Source: Isoetes taiwanensis
Taxonomy: Eukaryota; Streptophyta; Lycopodiopsida; Isoetales; Isoetaceae
Direction of reading: 5' to 3'
Length of the DNA: 64,000 nucleotides
NCBI GenBank assembly: GCA_021234155.1
Contig: JAJEKV010000006.1
Span: forward strand, 25,884,253-25,948,252
The translations under genes and the position numbers were made by a program. This document shows, piece after piece, positions 43,760 to 55,830 of the stretch (positions are counted from its first letter, which is position 1; each line of letters opens with the position of its first letter). Under the pieces are notes generated by a model, which saw only the letters and a list, made by a program, of their open reading frames with translations, searched no databases and was not told the origin of the DNA.

Positions 43760-44600
43760 GGTGCCCTCTCGATGCTATGGCACCGCTGCTTTTGCACACC
43801 TCAACATCAAGAGTCTTCGGTTTTGCACAATCACATCTTGTATCGCATTCCTTCTTTACCTTCTGCTGACCTTGGTATTTGTCATGCATGTATGCTTGGC
43901 AAGCATGCACGTCGCACCTTTGCTGCTATTGGGCATCGAGCAGATGCAATCTTAGAGCTGGTTCACTCGGACTTATGTGGCCCCATGGAGGTTCTTGGTC
44001 ACATCGGCAAAGAAATATTATATCTTTTCATTGATGATCACAAACGCGGTGATCATTTATTTTTTAAAGCGGAAGAGCCATGCCTTAGAAGCTTTCAAGA
44101 TGTTTAAAGCTGCAGCAGAGAATCAAACTGGTAAAACCATCAAATGCTTACGCACAGATGGTGGTGGTGAATATATCAGCAATCTTTTTCAAGATATTTG
44201 TCAACAGCCGGTATTCATCTAAGGCAGATACCACTCGCCACACACCTCAACGTAATGGGGTCACCGAAAAGGAAAAATCGCACCATATGTGAGGTCGCCA
44301 AGAGTATTCTCATCCGTGGACATTTGATAGGACGCTTTGGGAAGAAGTCGCTGCAGCTTGCCGCTCACACCCGTAATCTTTCCCCTCACAGAGCGCTCCC
44401 CGATTCTACACCTCATGAAGCTTGGTTTGGGACAAAGGCTGATGTCTCTCATCTTCGAAAGTGTTTGGGTGCACCTGTGATATGTCCAGTACCAAAAGAT
44501 CTCGATCTAAATTTGCGCATAAAAAGCATGCAAAGGCCGCTTTGTTGGCTATTCTTCCAACCATAAAGGATACAAGTGCCGGATCCTCGCTACAAATCGA
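43760..44600 (+). pseudogene. Integrase of the Ty1/copia element
   Basis: The pieces read CHACMLGKHARRTF (zinc-binding end), LELVHSDLCGPMEVLG (first Asp near 43970), LRTDGGGEYISNLF (second Asp near 44157), and RNGVTEKENRTICEVAKSIL after a frame change near 44220 (third acid). APVICPVPK-like sequence follows. At least three frameshifts occur. Confidence 0.85.
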
Positions 44601-45099
44601 GTTCTTGTAAGTACTGATGTTCATTTTGATGAGTTTAGTATCCCAGGGCAGATTGAGAATGCAGACTTCATTGATTTGGAGATCCTCGCTTCGATCCTCC
44701 GCACTCTTCCTAGATCGTGAAGCAGCCCTAAGCTAGCCCATGCATCCATTTCTCAAACTCCACCTCCGCCACTCCTTTTGAAGCTTTACCCACCGATCAT
44801 TCTCCTTCCGCTTTCCCATCCACCGCACTCATTGCCTCTCGATTCGGTTCTCGCCAAGAAGCATTGCACCCACCTCCACCCCTTACCCGTAGCCAAAGAA
44901 CCCGCACACCTTCCTTTGAAAGTTATTGAGAATGCTGAAGTAAGCCTCACCGAATGGATTTGTTTGGCCACTTTCGATCAACCTCCTAGTATTCATGCCG
45001 CCTCAACAATCCGTAAGCCTCCTTTTGGCATACCGCCGCTGCTCAAGCCGAGCTCAATTCTATGCACATCAATCATGTTTGGAATCTTGTTCCTCTACC

Positions 45100-46470
45100 T
45101 CCGTGGCGCCCATTGTTGATTCCAAATGGGTTCTTCCAAGAAATACAAAGTCGATGGTACTTTGATAGATACAAAGCCGATTAGTCGCCAGAGGGTTTAC
45201 TCAAATTCATGGCGTGTGAGACTACTTATGAAACTTACTCCCCTCTATCCACATGACCAGCCTTTTCGCGACCATCCTTGCTCTTGCTACCGTAACGATT
45301 GGGAAATTATTCAATTGATGTCCGCACCGCTTTTCTTCATGGTGACCTTAAGAAGAAGTTTTTATGCCATGTGCCCCCGTGCTTTGAAGATCCTCGCCTC
45401 CACATCATGTCCGCCATCTCAAGAAGGCCATTTATGGTTTGAAACAAGCTTCCCGTGCTTGGTTTCAAAAATTTGATTCCGCCCTTCAAAACCTCCAGTT
45501 CACCCGCTCCCATCAATTCAACGCTTACCTTCGCCGCACCTCCCGCCTATCATTCTTGTTCTTCTATGTTGACGATATGCTCATAATTGGCCATCCTCGC
45601 CTCGCGCTCAAGACATTCATGAACACCTCTCGCTATCATTTCCAGATGAAGTATCTTGGTGATGCTAGTTTTTCTTGTCCGCATATTCACCGAAATCGCC
45701 CACATCGTACTCTTCACTTACATCAAAACCTCAGATATCGGGAGATTCTCCGCCGCTTTCACATGCAAGATGCCCGGCCCGCCCGCACCCCCATGGAAAC
45801 CCATCTTTCCCCTTTTGCCGACTTCTCCCATTCATGGCCCATCTCCGATCTTCCTTTTCGATCCCTCATTGGCACTCTAATGTATCTAATGATTTGCACT
45901 CGTCCCCGATCTCTCCTTTGTTGTCATTACACTCACCAATTCAATGACAAATTCACCGAATACCACTGAACCTTGCCAAACGCTGTTTTTCGCTATCTTC
46001 AAGCTACCCCAAACCATGGCCTTTTTCCCCTCGTCCTTATTCCCAAATTTTACTTTCTTTGTGGATGCTAGCTATGGCACAAACTCGCCGGTAGATCTAC
46101 TACAGTCGTTGTTTTCTGTTACATGGTGGCCTCGATAGGTTGGATCACCCGCAAGCAATCCATCGTTACGGGGTCTTTGGTCGAGCCGAGTACTTGGCCC
46201 TCTCATGGCGCCAAGGACCGGGTAGCATATGATCGACTCATTCATTTTGTCATGGATCATGTTGAGCATCCTATTTCACCGATTGACAACATGAGTGCTA
46301 TCAATATGGCTCGTAACCCCGCCATCGAACCGTGACTAATCACATACCTATTCATTTTCATTACATTCGCCAACAAATTGAAGAGGGTTTAGTTTAGCTT
46401 GGCTACATTCCTACTAGTCAAATGCTAGCCAATGGTTTCACTAAAGCACTTGGTCGCGATCTGCTTATCA
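45100..46470 (+). pseudogene. Reverse transcriptase and RNase H of the Ty1/copia element
   Basis: RT motifs appear in order: VDVRTAFLHGDL (about 45325), YGLKQASRAWFQKFDSAL (about 45435), FFYVDDMLIIGH (45559-45594, intact YVDD), and MKYLGDA. RNase H follows with FRSLIGTLMYL, then ASIGWITRKQSIV (46130-46165) and NMSAINMARNPA. The last part, ANGFTKALGRDLL, ends close to the purine tract. Several frame changes are present. Confidence 0.88.
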
Positions 46471-46510
46471 AACATCGTGAGGCCCCCGGCATTTCCTATT
46501 TTGTATCAGC

Positions 46511-46518
46511 TTGGGGAG
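46511..46518 (+). promoter_or_regulatory. Polypurine tract of the Ty1/copia element
   Basis: TTGGGGAG stands directly before the TG of the 3' LTR, the expected place for the plus-strand primer. Confidence 0.75.
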
Positions 46519-46775
46519 TGTTGAAGACACCACACCGACACTTGGCATGTACAAGAGATCGCCAAGGCCATTCTCCGCATCCGTGAGAAGACATGCGCAT
46601 CCGCTATTCGCTGCTCTTTATTATTGCCCGTTTGTTTTCATGATTCGCCCAAGGAGCTCATTGCCTGCTTCGTTTTCATGATTCGCCCAAGGAGCTCATT
46701 GTATTTAGTCCAAACTCCCGCATCAATAGATCGGCCAAGCTTCCATTGTATACTGCTCTTGTTCTTGCTTTCACA
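46519..46775 (+). repeat. 3' LTR of the Ty1/copia element
   Basis: It matches the 5' LTR along 257 bases with about ten small differences, including an extra CAC at TGAAGACACCACACC. It ends GCTTTCACA. Confidence 0.92.
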
Positions 46776-49343
46776 AGATTTCACTTTACCGTATGCAAAA
46801 CATCCGTCCGCCTTTGGCACTATAGTGGACCTAAATTGCCTCAGAATTTAGCACTCGGTGGACGCACGAACAAAAAGGAGAACATAGCCCCAAGATTCGC
46901 ACCTATTTACAAAGATAAACCGCTAACTGCATACACGCCAAAGATCCGTTCACCTTGAATATAGCATGCTTGAAATCCACAAATATTTGCTTATGAATCA
47001 TCTCTCGCCCGCATTAAACTCAAAACCGAGAAGTGCTGAGGCCAGATTTATGCTCTAAATAGAGTTAAACGTGCCTCAAGGCAAAGATGCTACAAAGATT
47101 TAAAAGCAAAAGAAGAAAACCCCCTTTCAAGGTTTCCGGCCCAAGCCTTGAATGCATGAACAAAGGGACTTAAATGCCCAAAATATGTGAAATAATACGG
47201 GCTTACAAACAAAAATTTGGGCAAACAAAGAAATTTGAGCGCAATAAAGAAACACACAAATTTTGGCTTTTGCACGTAAAAAACCGAATTGAGCCACCAT
47301 TGTACCTTCTTTTTTGTTTCACATAAGATCCGTGACATGTGCTTTTACCTAATCTATACCTAATGCACATTTCTATTTTTTTTTGCATTTGCATCCGCAT
47401 CTTACAAAGATTTACCACCAAGAATTTTTCCACGCCTCAAAGAATACATTGCATCCACAAAATAAAAAATAAAAATCGGCCAAAAATTACCACCAAAGCT
47501 CATGAGCACCGAAAAAAAAAGAGAATAGCTCCCGATTTGCCCATCGAAGATCCGGATTTGCCCTTGTGACGACGCCATAGCCCGGCAGAAGAATGCGCAC
47601 CGGGCCAGGCTCCCAAATCGTAAGGCTTAAAAAAAAAAACATTGATGAGCATTGAAAATGTACTTTTAATAGCTCCGAATCAAGGCATTTAATCAAAAAG
47701 TGAAGAGTGAGGAAGAGCATTTGAAGGAATGCGCTCGGAAGTCGAAGCCGATAAGATCAACAACGAAGGCCCCTTCAAATGTTCTCACAATTATTTTTCC
47801 TTCCTAAATTTTCCCCCACCCGGGAATCTAAGGTATCGAATCTGAAGAATCTGGTGAGAATGATTTATATACGTGTAGATATGGGTGTTATCTTTGCCAA
47901 GCGCCCATGCTATCCTATCCTATCAATAGATATATAAGCCAGCTTCAATTTCTGTTTGAAGCTAATATTTCTGCCCCAGGAAAAAACATGGGAATGACAC
48001 GTTCACATGAAAAAATAACAAAAAATAAAAAGTCTCAGAATTTCCCATTCCTTTCTCTTCAAGCAATCCTGGTTCCCCTTTCTTCCTCTGCAAGCAACAA
48101 GCGGCTAAGCATGGATTGTACATTCCAGCTCCATCGCTTTTGAAGTCTTGAACTTGGCCTGTAAGCTTTCTCTGACCCATTTTGCTCGATTTATTCAAAA
48201 GCATCTACCGATTCTATAGAGCCTGTAAATGGGCTTGAATCTGGCTTGGATTATGAAAAAGGGCTCTACAAGTGTTGGAAGGAAGGGATTAAACAACCCA
48301 ACAAGGATCGGATTGATGGGTTTGATGCAAATTGTGGCATAAACAAAGTGATTCATCAGAAAAATCAGAAAGGGATTGATAAGGAAGGGATTAATAGAAA
48401 ACTTCGATTTTGCTGGACCTTCCTTATATTCTGCATCACGTCATCAAATCTATCTCGTTAGTCAGTTTTTCAGGGCAATTCTCAGGTGGCATCCAGGACG
48501 GATTTGCTGAGCCATAGAATTGGTTGTGCCATCTATTTTTACACTATCTAGATGGGCTTTATTAACCGGTTAGTTTTACAGTAATTACCGTCTATTTTTG
48601 CACTAAAGGGGCTTTATTAGCACAACGATGGTGGCATCCCCTTTTAAGGGCTGGTGCTCACCTTTAAAAGGCCATATGTATTCAATTGTGTTCCTCTAAA
48701 GGTTCATTAAACTTACAAGAAATTTATCTCTGCGGGAACATTTCTCTTCCCTAACTTATTTACTAAGAGGGATTTTTGTGTTAGGCAAAATCTTGCTTCT
48801 AGGTTCTTAAACACAAGCAAATATTTATATGTCCATCAAGCAATATAATATATTACTTTATACGCAAATACACGTCCTACCACCATTCTTGTTAAACAAC
48901 CTTCGTATAGAAGAAGAAATTAAGTAGATTGCATTTGTGGGCTTCGGTATTCTTACAAAGACTATGTTAAAAGGAAGCCTAAGCAGCCTATTTTGCTTCG
49001 CTTCTATTTCACATATAAGAATCCCAATATGCCATCAATGGTGCATTTTGAAAATGTTGTCTCCGCAGAGAGTGCCTAATGCTTCCATTGTACAAAGATC
49101 TTCAAGATTGAATTTGTGGGGCAAATCCAAATCATGCAGAAGAAAAATGCTCGATCCAAGTATGGTGTATCAATCTTTTTTCAGCCATCAAATTGGTTTT
49201 CGCATGTGCTTAGGCTTAACCCCACTGGATACCAGATCCAATCAAAGCAAAGGGACTGATATAGAATACATGAGCTAATTTGCATTGTTATAAAGCAGGA
49301 TGGTCATATTTCACATATTTAGCTCAGAAGTACTTGAATCTAG
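46776..49343. other. No gene recognised
   Basis: Open frames here lack motifs. A stretch at 48940-49110 reads KDYVKRKPKQPILLRFYFTY and then KNPNMPSMVHFENVVSAE in one frame. It looks like old coding sequence but I cannot place it. Near 48600-48690 the words GGGGCTTTATTAGCAC and CCCTTTTAAGGGC give minor inverted repeats. The rest is AT-rich. Confidence 0.4.
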
Positions 49344-50120
49344 CTAGTTTTTATCTAACCATGATTTCAGATTGCCGTTGTAATGGATGACTGCAGCTTC
49401 ATCAATTTCAGACTTGTCTATTCCTGAGTTATATCTTAACCCCAATACATACTATGTTTTATCCAAGGAAAATGTGAGGTTATACAATGTGATGAGTCTA
49501 GCTGGTAAAGTGCCCAGTTGCCACAAAAGTTTGTCTTCATTCTGCAAAGAACATAGATAAGGAATTTTAAATGTTTGAAGAGGAAAACAGAAATATAATA
49601 TAATCTGCATGCATTAGCCATGATGCATGTAACTTATGGGATGAACATATTCAGCTAATGCCCATCCACAAGCAGTTGAATCAAAGTTCTTGCAATGCGT
49701 GGATTTGAAAAGTTTAGGTACTTATCAAAATGGTGGAAGTGTGCTCCACAAGTCTCAACTCCATTTACTTTTTGTTGCATGTCTATTTTTCAGAGTGTTG
49801 TAAGATCCTTCTGCACCACTATATCATCATCCAGATATAAAAGCTTATCTAGCTTGGGATAAATCTGTGGAAGATAGAATCTGCGATGGTTCAACATTGA
49901 ATATGGCACCTCGGATCTACTTCTTTCTCTTCCTCTATACTATCTTCCTGCCTCAGATCTCTTTCAGTAGCTATGTCTACTAACTTTTGCGCCTTGTCTG
50001 AATCATCAACATTTGCCGCACATCTGCTTCACTTGTCTCTGCCTCATCTTCCTCCGAATCCATGTGCTTAGAAACTGTGTTAATATTGACATGGTTAGAA
50101 ACTTCACCACAAGATGAGCC
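49344..50120 (-). pseudogene. GAUT-type galacturonosyltransferase (GT8) remnant, two exons
   Basis: Read on the minus strand, the first piece (about 50050-49650) includes DKAQKLVDIATERDL and then MLNHRRFYLPQIYPKLDKL. LYLDDDIVVQKDL follows with the sugar-nucleotide and metal-binding Asp triplet (49822-49842), then HHFDKYLNFSNP. A second exon starts after TTCTTTGCAG at 49541 and encodes KNEDKLLWQLGTLP, then LRYNSGIDKSEIDEAAVIHY and NGNLKSWLDKN, ending at a stop at 49344-49346. These are the conserved blocks of plant GAUT enzymes, Golgi glycosyltransferases that build pectin. Stops after DLTTL and in the second exon, plus frameshifts, make it a pseudogene. The N-terminal anchor and central exon were not found. 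Confidence 0.85.
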
Positions 50121-50949
50121 CTTTTTCCTGTTTGAGATTTCTTGAACTCCATCTTAAGGTTTATGAAGAATCATATCGCAGTTAACACTTGGGCCTACAC
50201 ATTGTAGTACTAAACCAAGTTTTGACATAAGAATCCCACCAACCACATAACAACCAATAAGTACCGCAAGGAAATTTGAACTTTTAAGAAAATGCACAGC
50301 TCCGAAATAATCTACAATCATGTTGCATGTGAAGATCCAAATGTTACATATTGATACGCTTTGCAACAAAAACTTCCATGTCAAAATTCAAGCCTCAAAT
50401 TCAGGTCTATTCTTTATTTATCTTAGAACTCAATGAATTTAAACGGAATAGAAGGAATGACAAATGCAATGGTATAGTTGCTGCAACTTGTAAGTGCAAT
50501 TTTGACTGTTTCCCTTAGAGTATTTTGCCAGCTTCAACATAGTTGAGTGACCTACAGGAACTGGTACAATCTGACCTTCGGAAAGATGCCATTGTATAGC
50601 AGTGTACTTAAGCATAACTTACAAAAATGTTACAAACAATAAGATGTTCGTACAAATGTCAACAAATGACACTTACACAATCATAACATCGTCAATAGAA
50701 GATGCAAGGACACCTGCCCACTATCTAATTTAGAGGGAGCATACTGCCAGCCAAATACACAATGATGTTGAAAAAGGTTCAGCTCAAAATAGATCAAGCC
50801 AAATAGATCAAACCAACACTAGCCCAAAGGAAGAGATGCATCTATATGTGCCATTTATCTCAAAAACCCACTAGCTTCTTATAGATCCTGGAAAAGATGG
50901 GATCTACAGTCAATGATTGAGGTTCACATTAATCTTCAAAAGTGAAAAG
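50121..50949. other. No gene recognised
   Basis: A short minus-strand stretch at about 50600-50540 (IQWHLSEGQIVPVPV) is protein-like and could be an aldo-keto reductase or other enzyme remnant, but it is too short to assign. Nothing else is visible. Confidence 0.35.
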
Positions 50950-51042
50950 CCTATCTCCACCATCAATCCCAAAAGCTGCGGGGTAAAGACCTGAAGTGAC
51001 TGTAGCTACAGACCCACCTGAAGATCCTCCCCGACGCCATAT
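50950..51042 (-). pseudogene. Amidase-signature fragment
   Basis: On the minus strand 51042-50957 encodes RRGGSSGGSVATVTSGLYP followed by AAFGIDGG. This is the Gly/Ser-rich signature of the amidase superfamily, with the two catalytic serines in the GGSSGGS core, as in plant fatty-acid amide hydrolases. The flanking domains and the catalytic Lys are not seen, so this is an isolated exon-sized remnant. Confidence 0.65.
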
Positions 51043-53041
51043 TTATATTATAGGGATTCTAAATTCCTTTGAGCAAAACCACCAAAGAAAAAGCAATTTG
51101 AATACAAAATGTATAGAATGTACTGAGACAAAAAAATATTGGTGTGCAAGCAATAGTTCTTTACTTTCTGAAATGGGCATAGTCTAGAAATCTTATTAGG
51201 TGAATAGACGAATTTTGTACCTAAGCGCTTTCAATTTTACCAAATAATGTTCTTAAAAAGCAAGAGCAATTTTACCCATAGTGCAGATTTATCCCTACCG
51301 TGTATATTGGTCTTATTCTAAGAGCAAAGCCCCACATGTTCTAAATCTTTTGACGCAAGCCGCACCATCTCTTATTAGACATGCTTTAATGAGCCATCTT
51401 GATGTGGCAAACACGATATATGAAAATTACAAACCTACTTCGGGTTTTCAATCCAGGCTAGGCAATCCTCGCTTAAGTACCCCAAATGAATTTACTATTC
51501 GTGAATAAACCCCAGTCAGAGCGAATCTATAGCCCAGCTCTTCGCGAATGGATGCTAAAATATCAAATTTGGAAAGGGAATTAGATCTGGGCTTCAAATG
51601 CTCGATTTGCAAAGCCGGAGAAAGGGCAAAAATAAAGCTAGTTTGAAGGGCAAAAAGAGCTCTAATCTCTTCCTTTTTTCTCGTTCTCTGATGCTCCTCT
51701 ATATCTGCAACTTTGGATTGCTATGGCTGAACAGGATGCGGCCTCCTACTAACCATGAGTAGCAATGAAGATCCTTTTCTGTTATCTCAAGCTCCTCTAT
51801 TATCCGTTGCTTCGAAATTGGCTTTTTGCTACTACCGAACAGGGATGCGCCTCCTAAAACCACGAGTAGCACAGTAAGATCCTTTTCGCTTATCCCTGCA
51901 AGTCCTCTCTGTTATCCGCCGCTTCAGAATTGGGATAATCTAACCCCGGGCTCGCCCATAGCTAGAGTACTTGGGAGGAGGCGAGAAGCATCCAGTTCAG
52001 AGGTGGATCTGCCATAGCCAGAGTGCAGATCCGCAATCTAACAAAAATCGCTGGGTTGTTTTTTAATATTCTTGATGCCATTTTTCCTTAGAATTTCCAA
52101 CACACACGTGTCGGCCCAAAATCGCTCAAAAAAATATTACATCTCAAACAAAAAATAAGATCAAGATTATATATGTTAGGATAAATATTAGACATCATCC
52201 TCTTTGTTTCTTAGTTCCAACTAATTTGTGGGTGCCTAACCTTTAGAACCTTTCTTTAGAGTTCCAAGACATTCACTTAACAATTCTTCTTATTGCCATC
52301 GTCCTTATCCAATCCAATTTAATCCACCAAATTCCATTTAGTTTTGGGTTTCTCGTGCTCAAGGGTGCCATAGACTCATTCTCTCTATTGGTTTTCTGAG
52401 TGACATATAATCACTATTCAATAGTTATTGTCGTTGAAATTGTTATTTCTAACACACAATTCCAGAGTTAGAGGGAAGCAACATCGAACTTTTATTCATT
52501 GATTTTATGAACTAGTGCTATTGGGGGCACATTATCTTTTAGCCCTCCACATATCCTTATGATCCTTATGCATATATCTTTAATTATCGCAAGGAATCTT
52601 TTTTGATCCATGTGACTTTCCATATGAACATATATATTTTTGTTTCGCTTGGATCCAAATCTCTCGCTATTGCCGATTTGATCCAAATGTCTTTTTCAAA
52701 TTTCTTCTTATTGTCGGATTTGAGATTCAAAAAGAATTTTACCCCCTCGCTTTATGCCAAATTTGAATCCAAACTCCATAATCTCTCGGCATTTTTGGCT
52801 CCCCGTGTTCATTATATGTCGGATTTCAGCTCTTATCCCCTGCTTATGCCATTTTGTTCAATTACTATGACCCATGCCCTCCGCTTGTTTGCCTTTTGAT
52901 GACTTTTTAGACTTGGCATGAAAGCAATGGCATTTCGAGGTACAGGGAGGTCGGGCTGCAGCTTCTTCACCCAAAATTCTCTAGTCAAGTTCTCTCATGC
53001 TTTTGCATCCAGATCCACCTTTGATCCTCATTGCCATATTA
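51043..53041. other. No gene recognised; local duplications
   Basis: At 51630-51950 a ~100-bp unit recurs two to three times. The words ACAGGATGCGGCCTCCTA / ACAGGGATGCGCCTCCTA, then GAGTAGCA and AAGATCCTTTTC, recur at about 51730 and 51838, and a related copy lies at 40880-41000. A 75-codon open frame at 51281-51508 (YPYRVYWSYSKSKAPHVLNL) and one at 52603-52899 lack known motifs. Confidence 0.45.
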
Positions 53042-53395
53042 TGCCACAAGCCTAGCTAGATACAAGAAAGTAAAAGAGAAGTAGAAATAGAAACTAGAAT
53101 CCATGTACTACACATGAATCATATGTACAATGTCGCCAAGGGCAAATCAAGAGCACATTAACAAGAAGGTTCGAGACCATTCACAAGGTCAAAAGCAAGA
53201 ACATGAGAACATGGGCAAGATTAAAGTAGGAGCAAGAAGCAAGAACAAGAGCTAGGGACAAGAGAAGCTCATGTTTGTTGAAGCGTAATCATCCCGCCAT
53301 CCTCGAACATCTCTATATATAGTGCCCTATTGCATGAACTTCAATACTGGATGCCCACTACCTAGCATAGATGAATGTGCACCACTTTGTGGGCA
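53042..53395 (-). repeat. Partial LTR at the 3' end of block B
   Basis: It shares with the longer LTR copies CATGCTAGGT-like sequence, TTCATGCAATAGGGCACTAT, ATATAG, AGCTTCTCTTGTC, TGACCTTGTGAATGGTCTCG, and ends GCTTGTGGCA. The part of the LTR upstream of the CTAGG word is absent. Confidence 0.65.
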
Positions 53396-54379
53396 TGCAG
53401 GATGCATAAGCCTTTTGCATATGTGTGACGGCCATCTTTGCATTATACCCATATGGTCGCCAAGACCGCCCCTCCAAATGATGATGGCTTCCTCCAATGA
53501 TGTTGTGTCCAAATGATGATGCCTTTCCCTCCAATGATGCCGTGGAGGCATAAAATTCTTATCCCCCTGGTTCAACACCCAAAATTGGCATGGCTTCCCT
53601 CCAATGAGGCATAAAATTCTTGCCCCCGTGATCAAGCACCCAAAAATTGGCATAGGTACAAGGAAAGCTAACATCTAGATCACGAGTTGAACCAATATCA
53701 AGATCTTTGTCTGAAATGCAATCTAGATATGGAGCAAGGTCTAACGCAAGGGTAAGATCCAAAACATAACCGAGATTGATATTGAACTCAAATTGTATAG
53801 GATCTAGCATGGGAGCAAGATCTAGATCATGTGGAGGATCAAAGGCATGAGCATACTAAGAACCGAAACGTAAGTATGCATAGAAGCAAGTGCACACCGT
53901 GATTAGGACAAAGAACTATATCAAAGCAGATCTAAACTAGAAGAGCATCGTAAACAAAGGCATACTAAAGGTAGAATCAAAGCTCGAGGTTGAATTCGTA
54001 GCTAGGATAGGTGCGTGAACAAGAGCACGAGGCGTGATGATGAATAAAAGCGTAATTAGGATTAGCAAAGGTGCGTAAAACAAAAACTTAGGGATGGAAT
54101 TGAAACCAAAACTTTTTTTTTTTTTTTTGAAACCAAAACTAGAACTAAGTCAAGAGCTAAAATAGAATTTTGAATTGATGTGAAACTTCTAGATGACCAT
54201 CCAAATGCACTTCTCCTCGCCATTATCAAGTTGCTCAACATTCCTCTTCAACTCCTGATAATGCCGATAGAACGATGTTGGCAATCTTCTTCTACCTCTT
54301 GCATAATATTCGCCAATTGTATTTTCATGATGGAAAATAATTTCGGCCGACTCAAACCGAATAAAGGATTCCGCCCAAA

Positions 54380-55553
54380 CCGTCAGAGCCTACGAAGCCA
54401 GATATAAGAATGTGCAAGAGAAATAGAAATGTGAACTAGAATGGATGTATTATACGTGAATTATATGTACAATGGCCTGAAGAGCAAATCAAGAACACAT
54501 TAGCAAGAAGGCTCGAGACCATTCACAAGGTCAAAAGCAAGAACAGGAAAACATGGGCAAAACTAAAGTAGGAGCAAGAAGCAAGAGCTAAGGACAAGAA
54601 AAGCTCATAACCGAGCTGGAGCGAATCGCTTTGTCATCCTCAAAGATATAGTGCCCTATTGCATGAACTCCAATACCGATGGCCACCACCTAGCATGGGT
54701 GAATGTGTTACCCGTACCGTACTAGACATACCTCACAACAATATTGCTCGTACACGACTTGAACCCCCCTGAGGCAATGCACCACCTACGGTGTCAAGCC
54801 CATACCTTACCTACACGCCGTGGTAAAGTATGAAGCATAGCTCACATCGCCCCTCCAAAGAGACTCTACATGTCGTGAGCCAATTGTAAACTGCAGAAGC
54901 CTTCCTTGTAAGCCGGGCCTAGTCTTGCCACCCATAGCTATGAGGTTAAGATAGGATCATCAACTAAGAAGGTTGTGGCTCTCTACCCCTTCCCAATACA
55001 CAAGAGGGGTGCACAAAGTAACCACATCGCCATAATGAATCCAAATATAGAAATGTAAATCTAACCTATCCGCCTAATCCTATATGATTAGGTTCTTTAG
55101 CCGCTGGATACCGCTAGGGTTCTTGGGCTCTAGAGGTCGCTTAGGGCTAAGAACAGATACAAATCTGGCCTACTATCTATCAAGAAGCATGCATTGGCTA
55201 TCATAATCAACACTTACAGGACCCTTTGTTTGGTTTCTACACACCTCGAAGGCATCCATGTTAAGCCACAAATGTAATCTTGAGAAGGGAGCTCAAGATT
55301 CGAGCTTGATGGTCACGATAAGGTGGAATATGACAAGCGCTTAGTTTAAATGCATACCCCAAGGCTAGGGATCTGAAAAGGAAATTTTAGGGCCTACCCT
55401 TTCGCACCACGCTTTTAGGGTTGTGATCTAATGGGCCATAGGGCTCACTGTGGTGTTGCCATGTGGAAGCATGGGTAATATTCATATATCTAGATGGACA
55501 TGTATAATATAATGGTCTCCAAGGGTTGTATCCCAAGGTATAACATTTTATGG
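54380..55553 (-). repeat. LTR inside block B
   Basis: It begins TGTTATACCTTGGGATACAA and ends near GGCTCTGACG. It is colinear with 13803-15018 apart from small indels and includes the TATA-like region near 54650. Confidence 0.55.
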
Positions 55554-55559
55554 CGCTAG

Positions 55560-55830
55560 ATTTTATCTACATCTACCTCGGCCTCGCCATCCATCCGAGG
55601 GTGATAGGTCAGGAGAACTTTAAACTCATGCCTAGATTTTTCATGAGTCTCACCAAAACCGACCGCAAAATAATGAATCCCTATCCGTTATGATTGCATT
55701 TGGCATTCCATAAATCCTAAATATCACCTTCAAGAAAATCTTGCTTGCTTGTGGTGCGGTCATATTTGACTTACACAAAAGAAAATTTCCTGTTTAGACA
55801 ACCTGTCTATGGTAGTATAATATATGTATT
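55560..55830 (-). pseudogene. Ty3/gypsy integrase fragment in block B
   Basis: The same integrase core piece as in block A is present inverted. It starts YTTIDRLSKQ and goes through TTGCCGACCAA-type sequence to a YHPRMDG-like end just before the LTR. Single-base changes break its frame more often than in block A. Confidence 0.75.

Larger units (their letters stand above)
42019..46775 (+). mobile_element. Full-length Ty1/copia LTR retrotransposon, 4.8 kb, decayed
   Basis: Two LTRs of 257-259 bases begin TGTTGAAGACACCAC and end GCTTTCACA. The flanks are AGAAT (42014-42018) and AGATT (46776-46780), a target duplication with one mismatch. A primer-binding site follows the 5' LTR and a purine tract precedes the 3' LTR. 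The order gag, protease, integrase, reverse transcriptase, RNase H on the plus strand identifies Ty1/copia. Frameshifts are frequent from 42550 on, so it is inactive. Confidence 0.95.

Noticed and set aside
44778-45119. Pro-rich 113-codon frame in the copia element
   Set aside because: It is a shifted frame across the linker between integrase and RT, not a separate gene.
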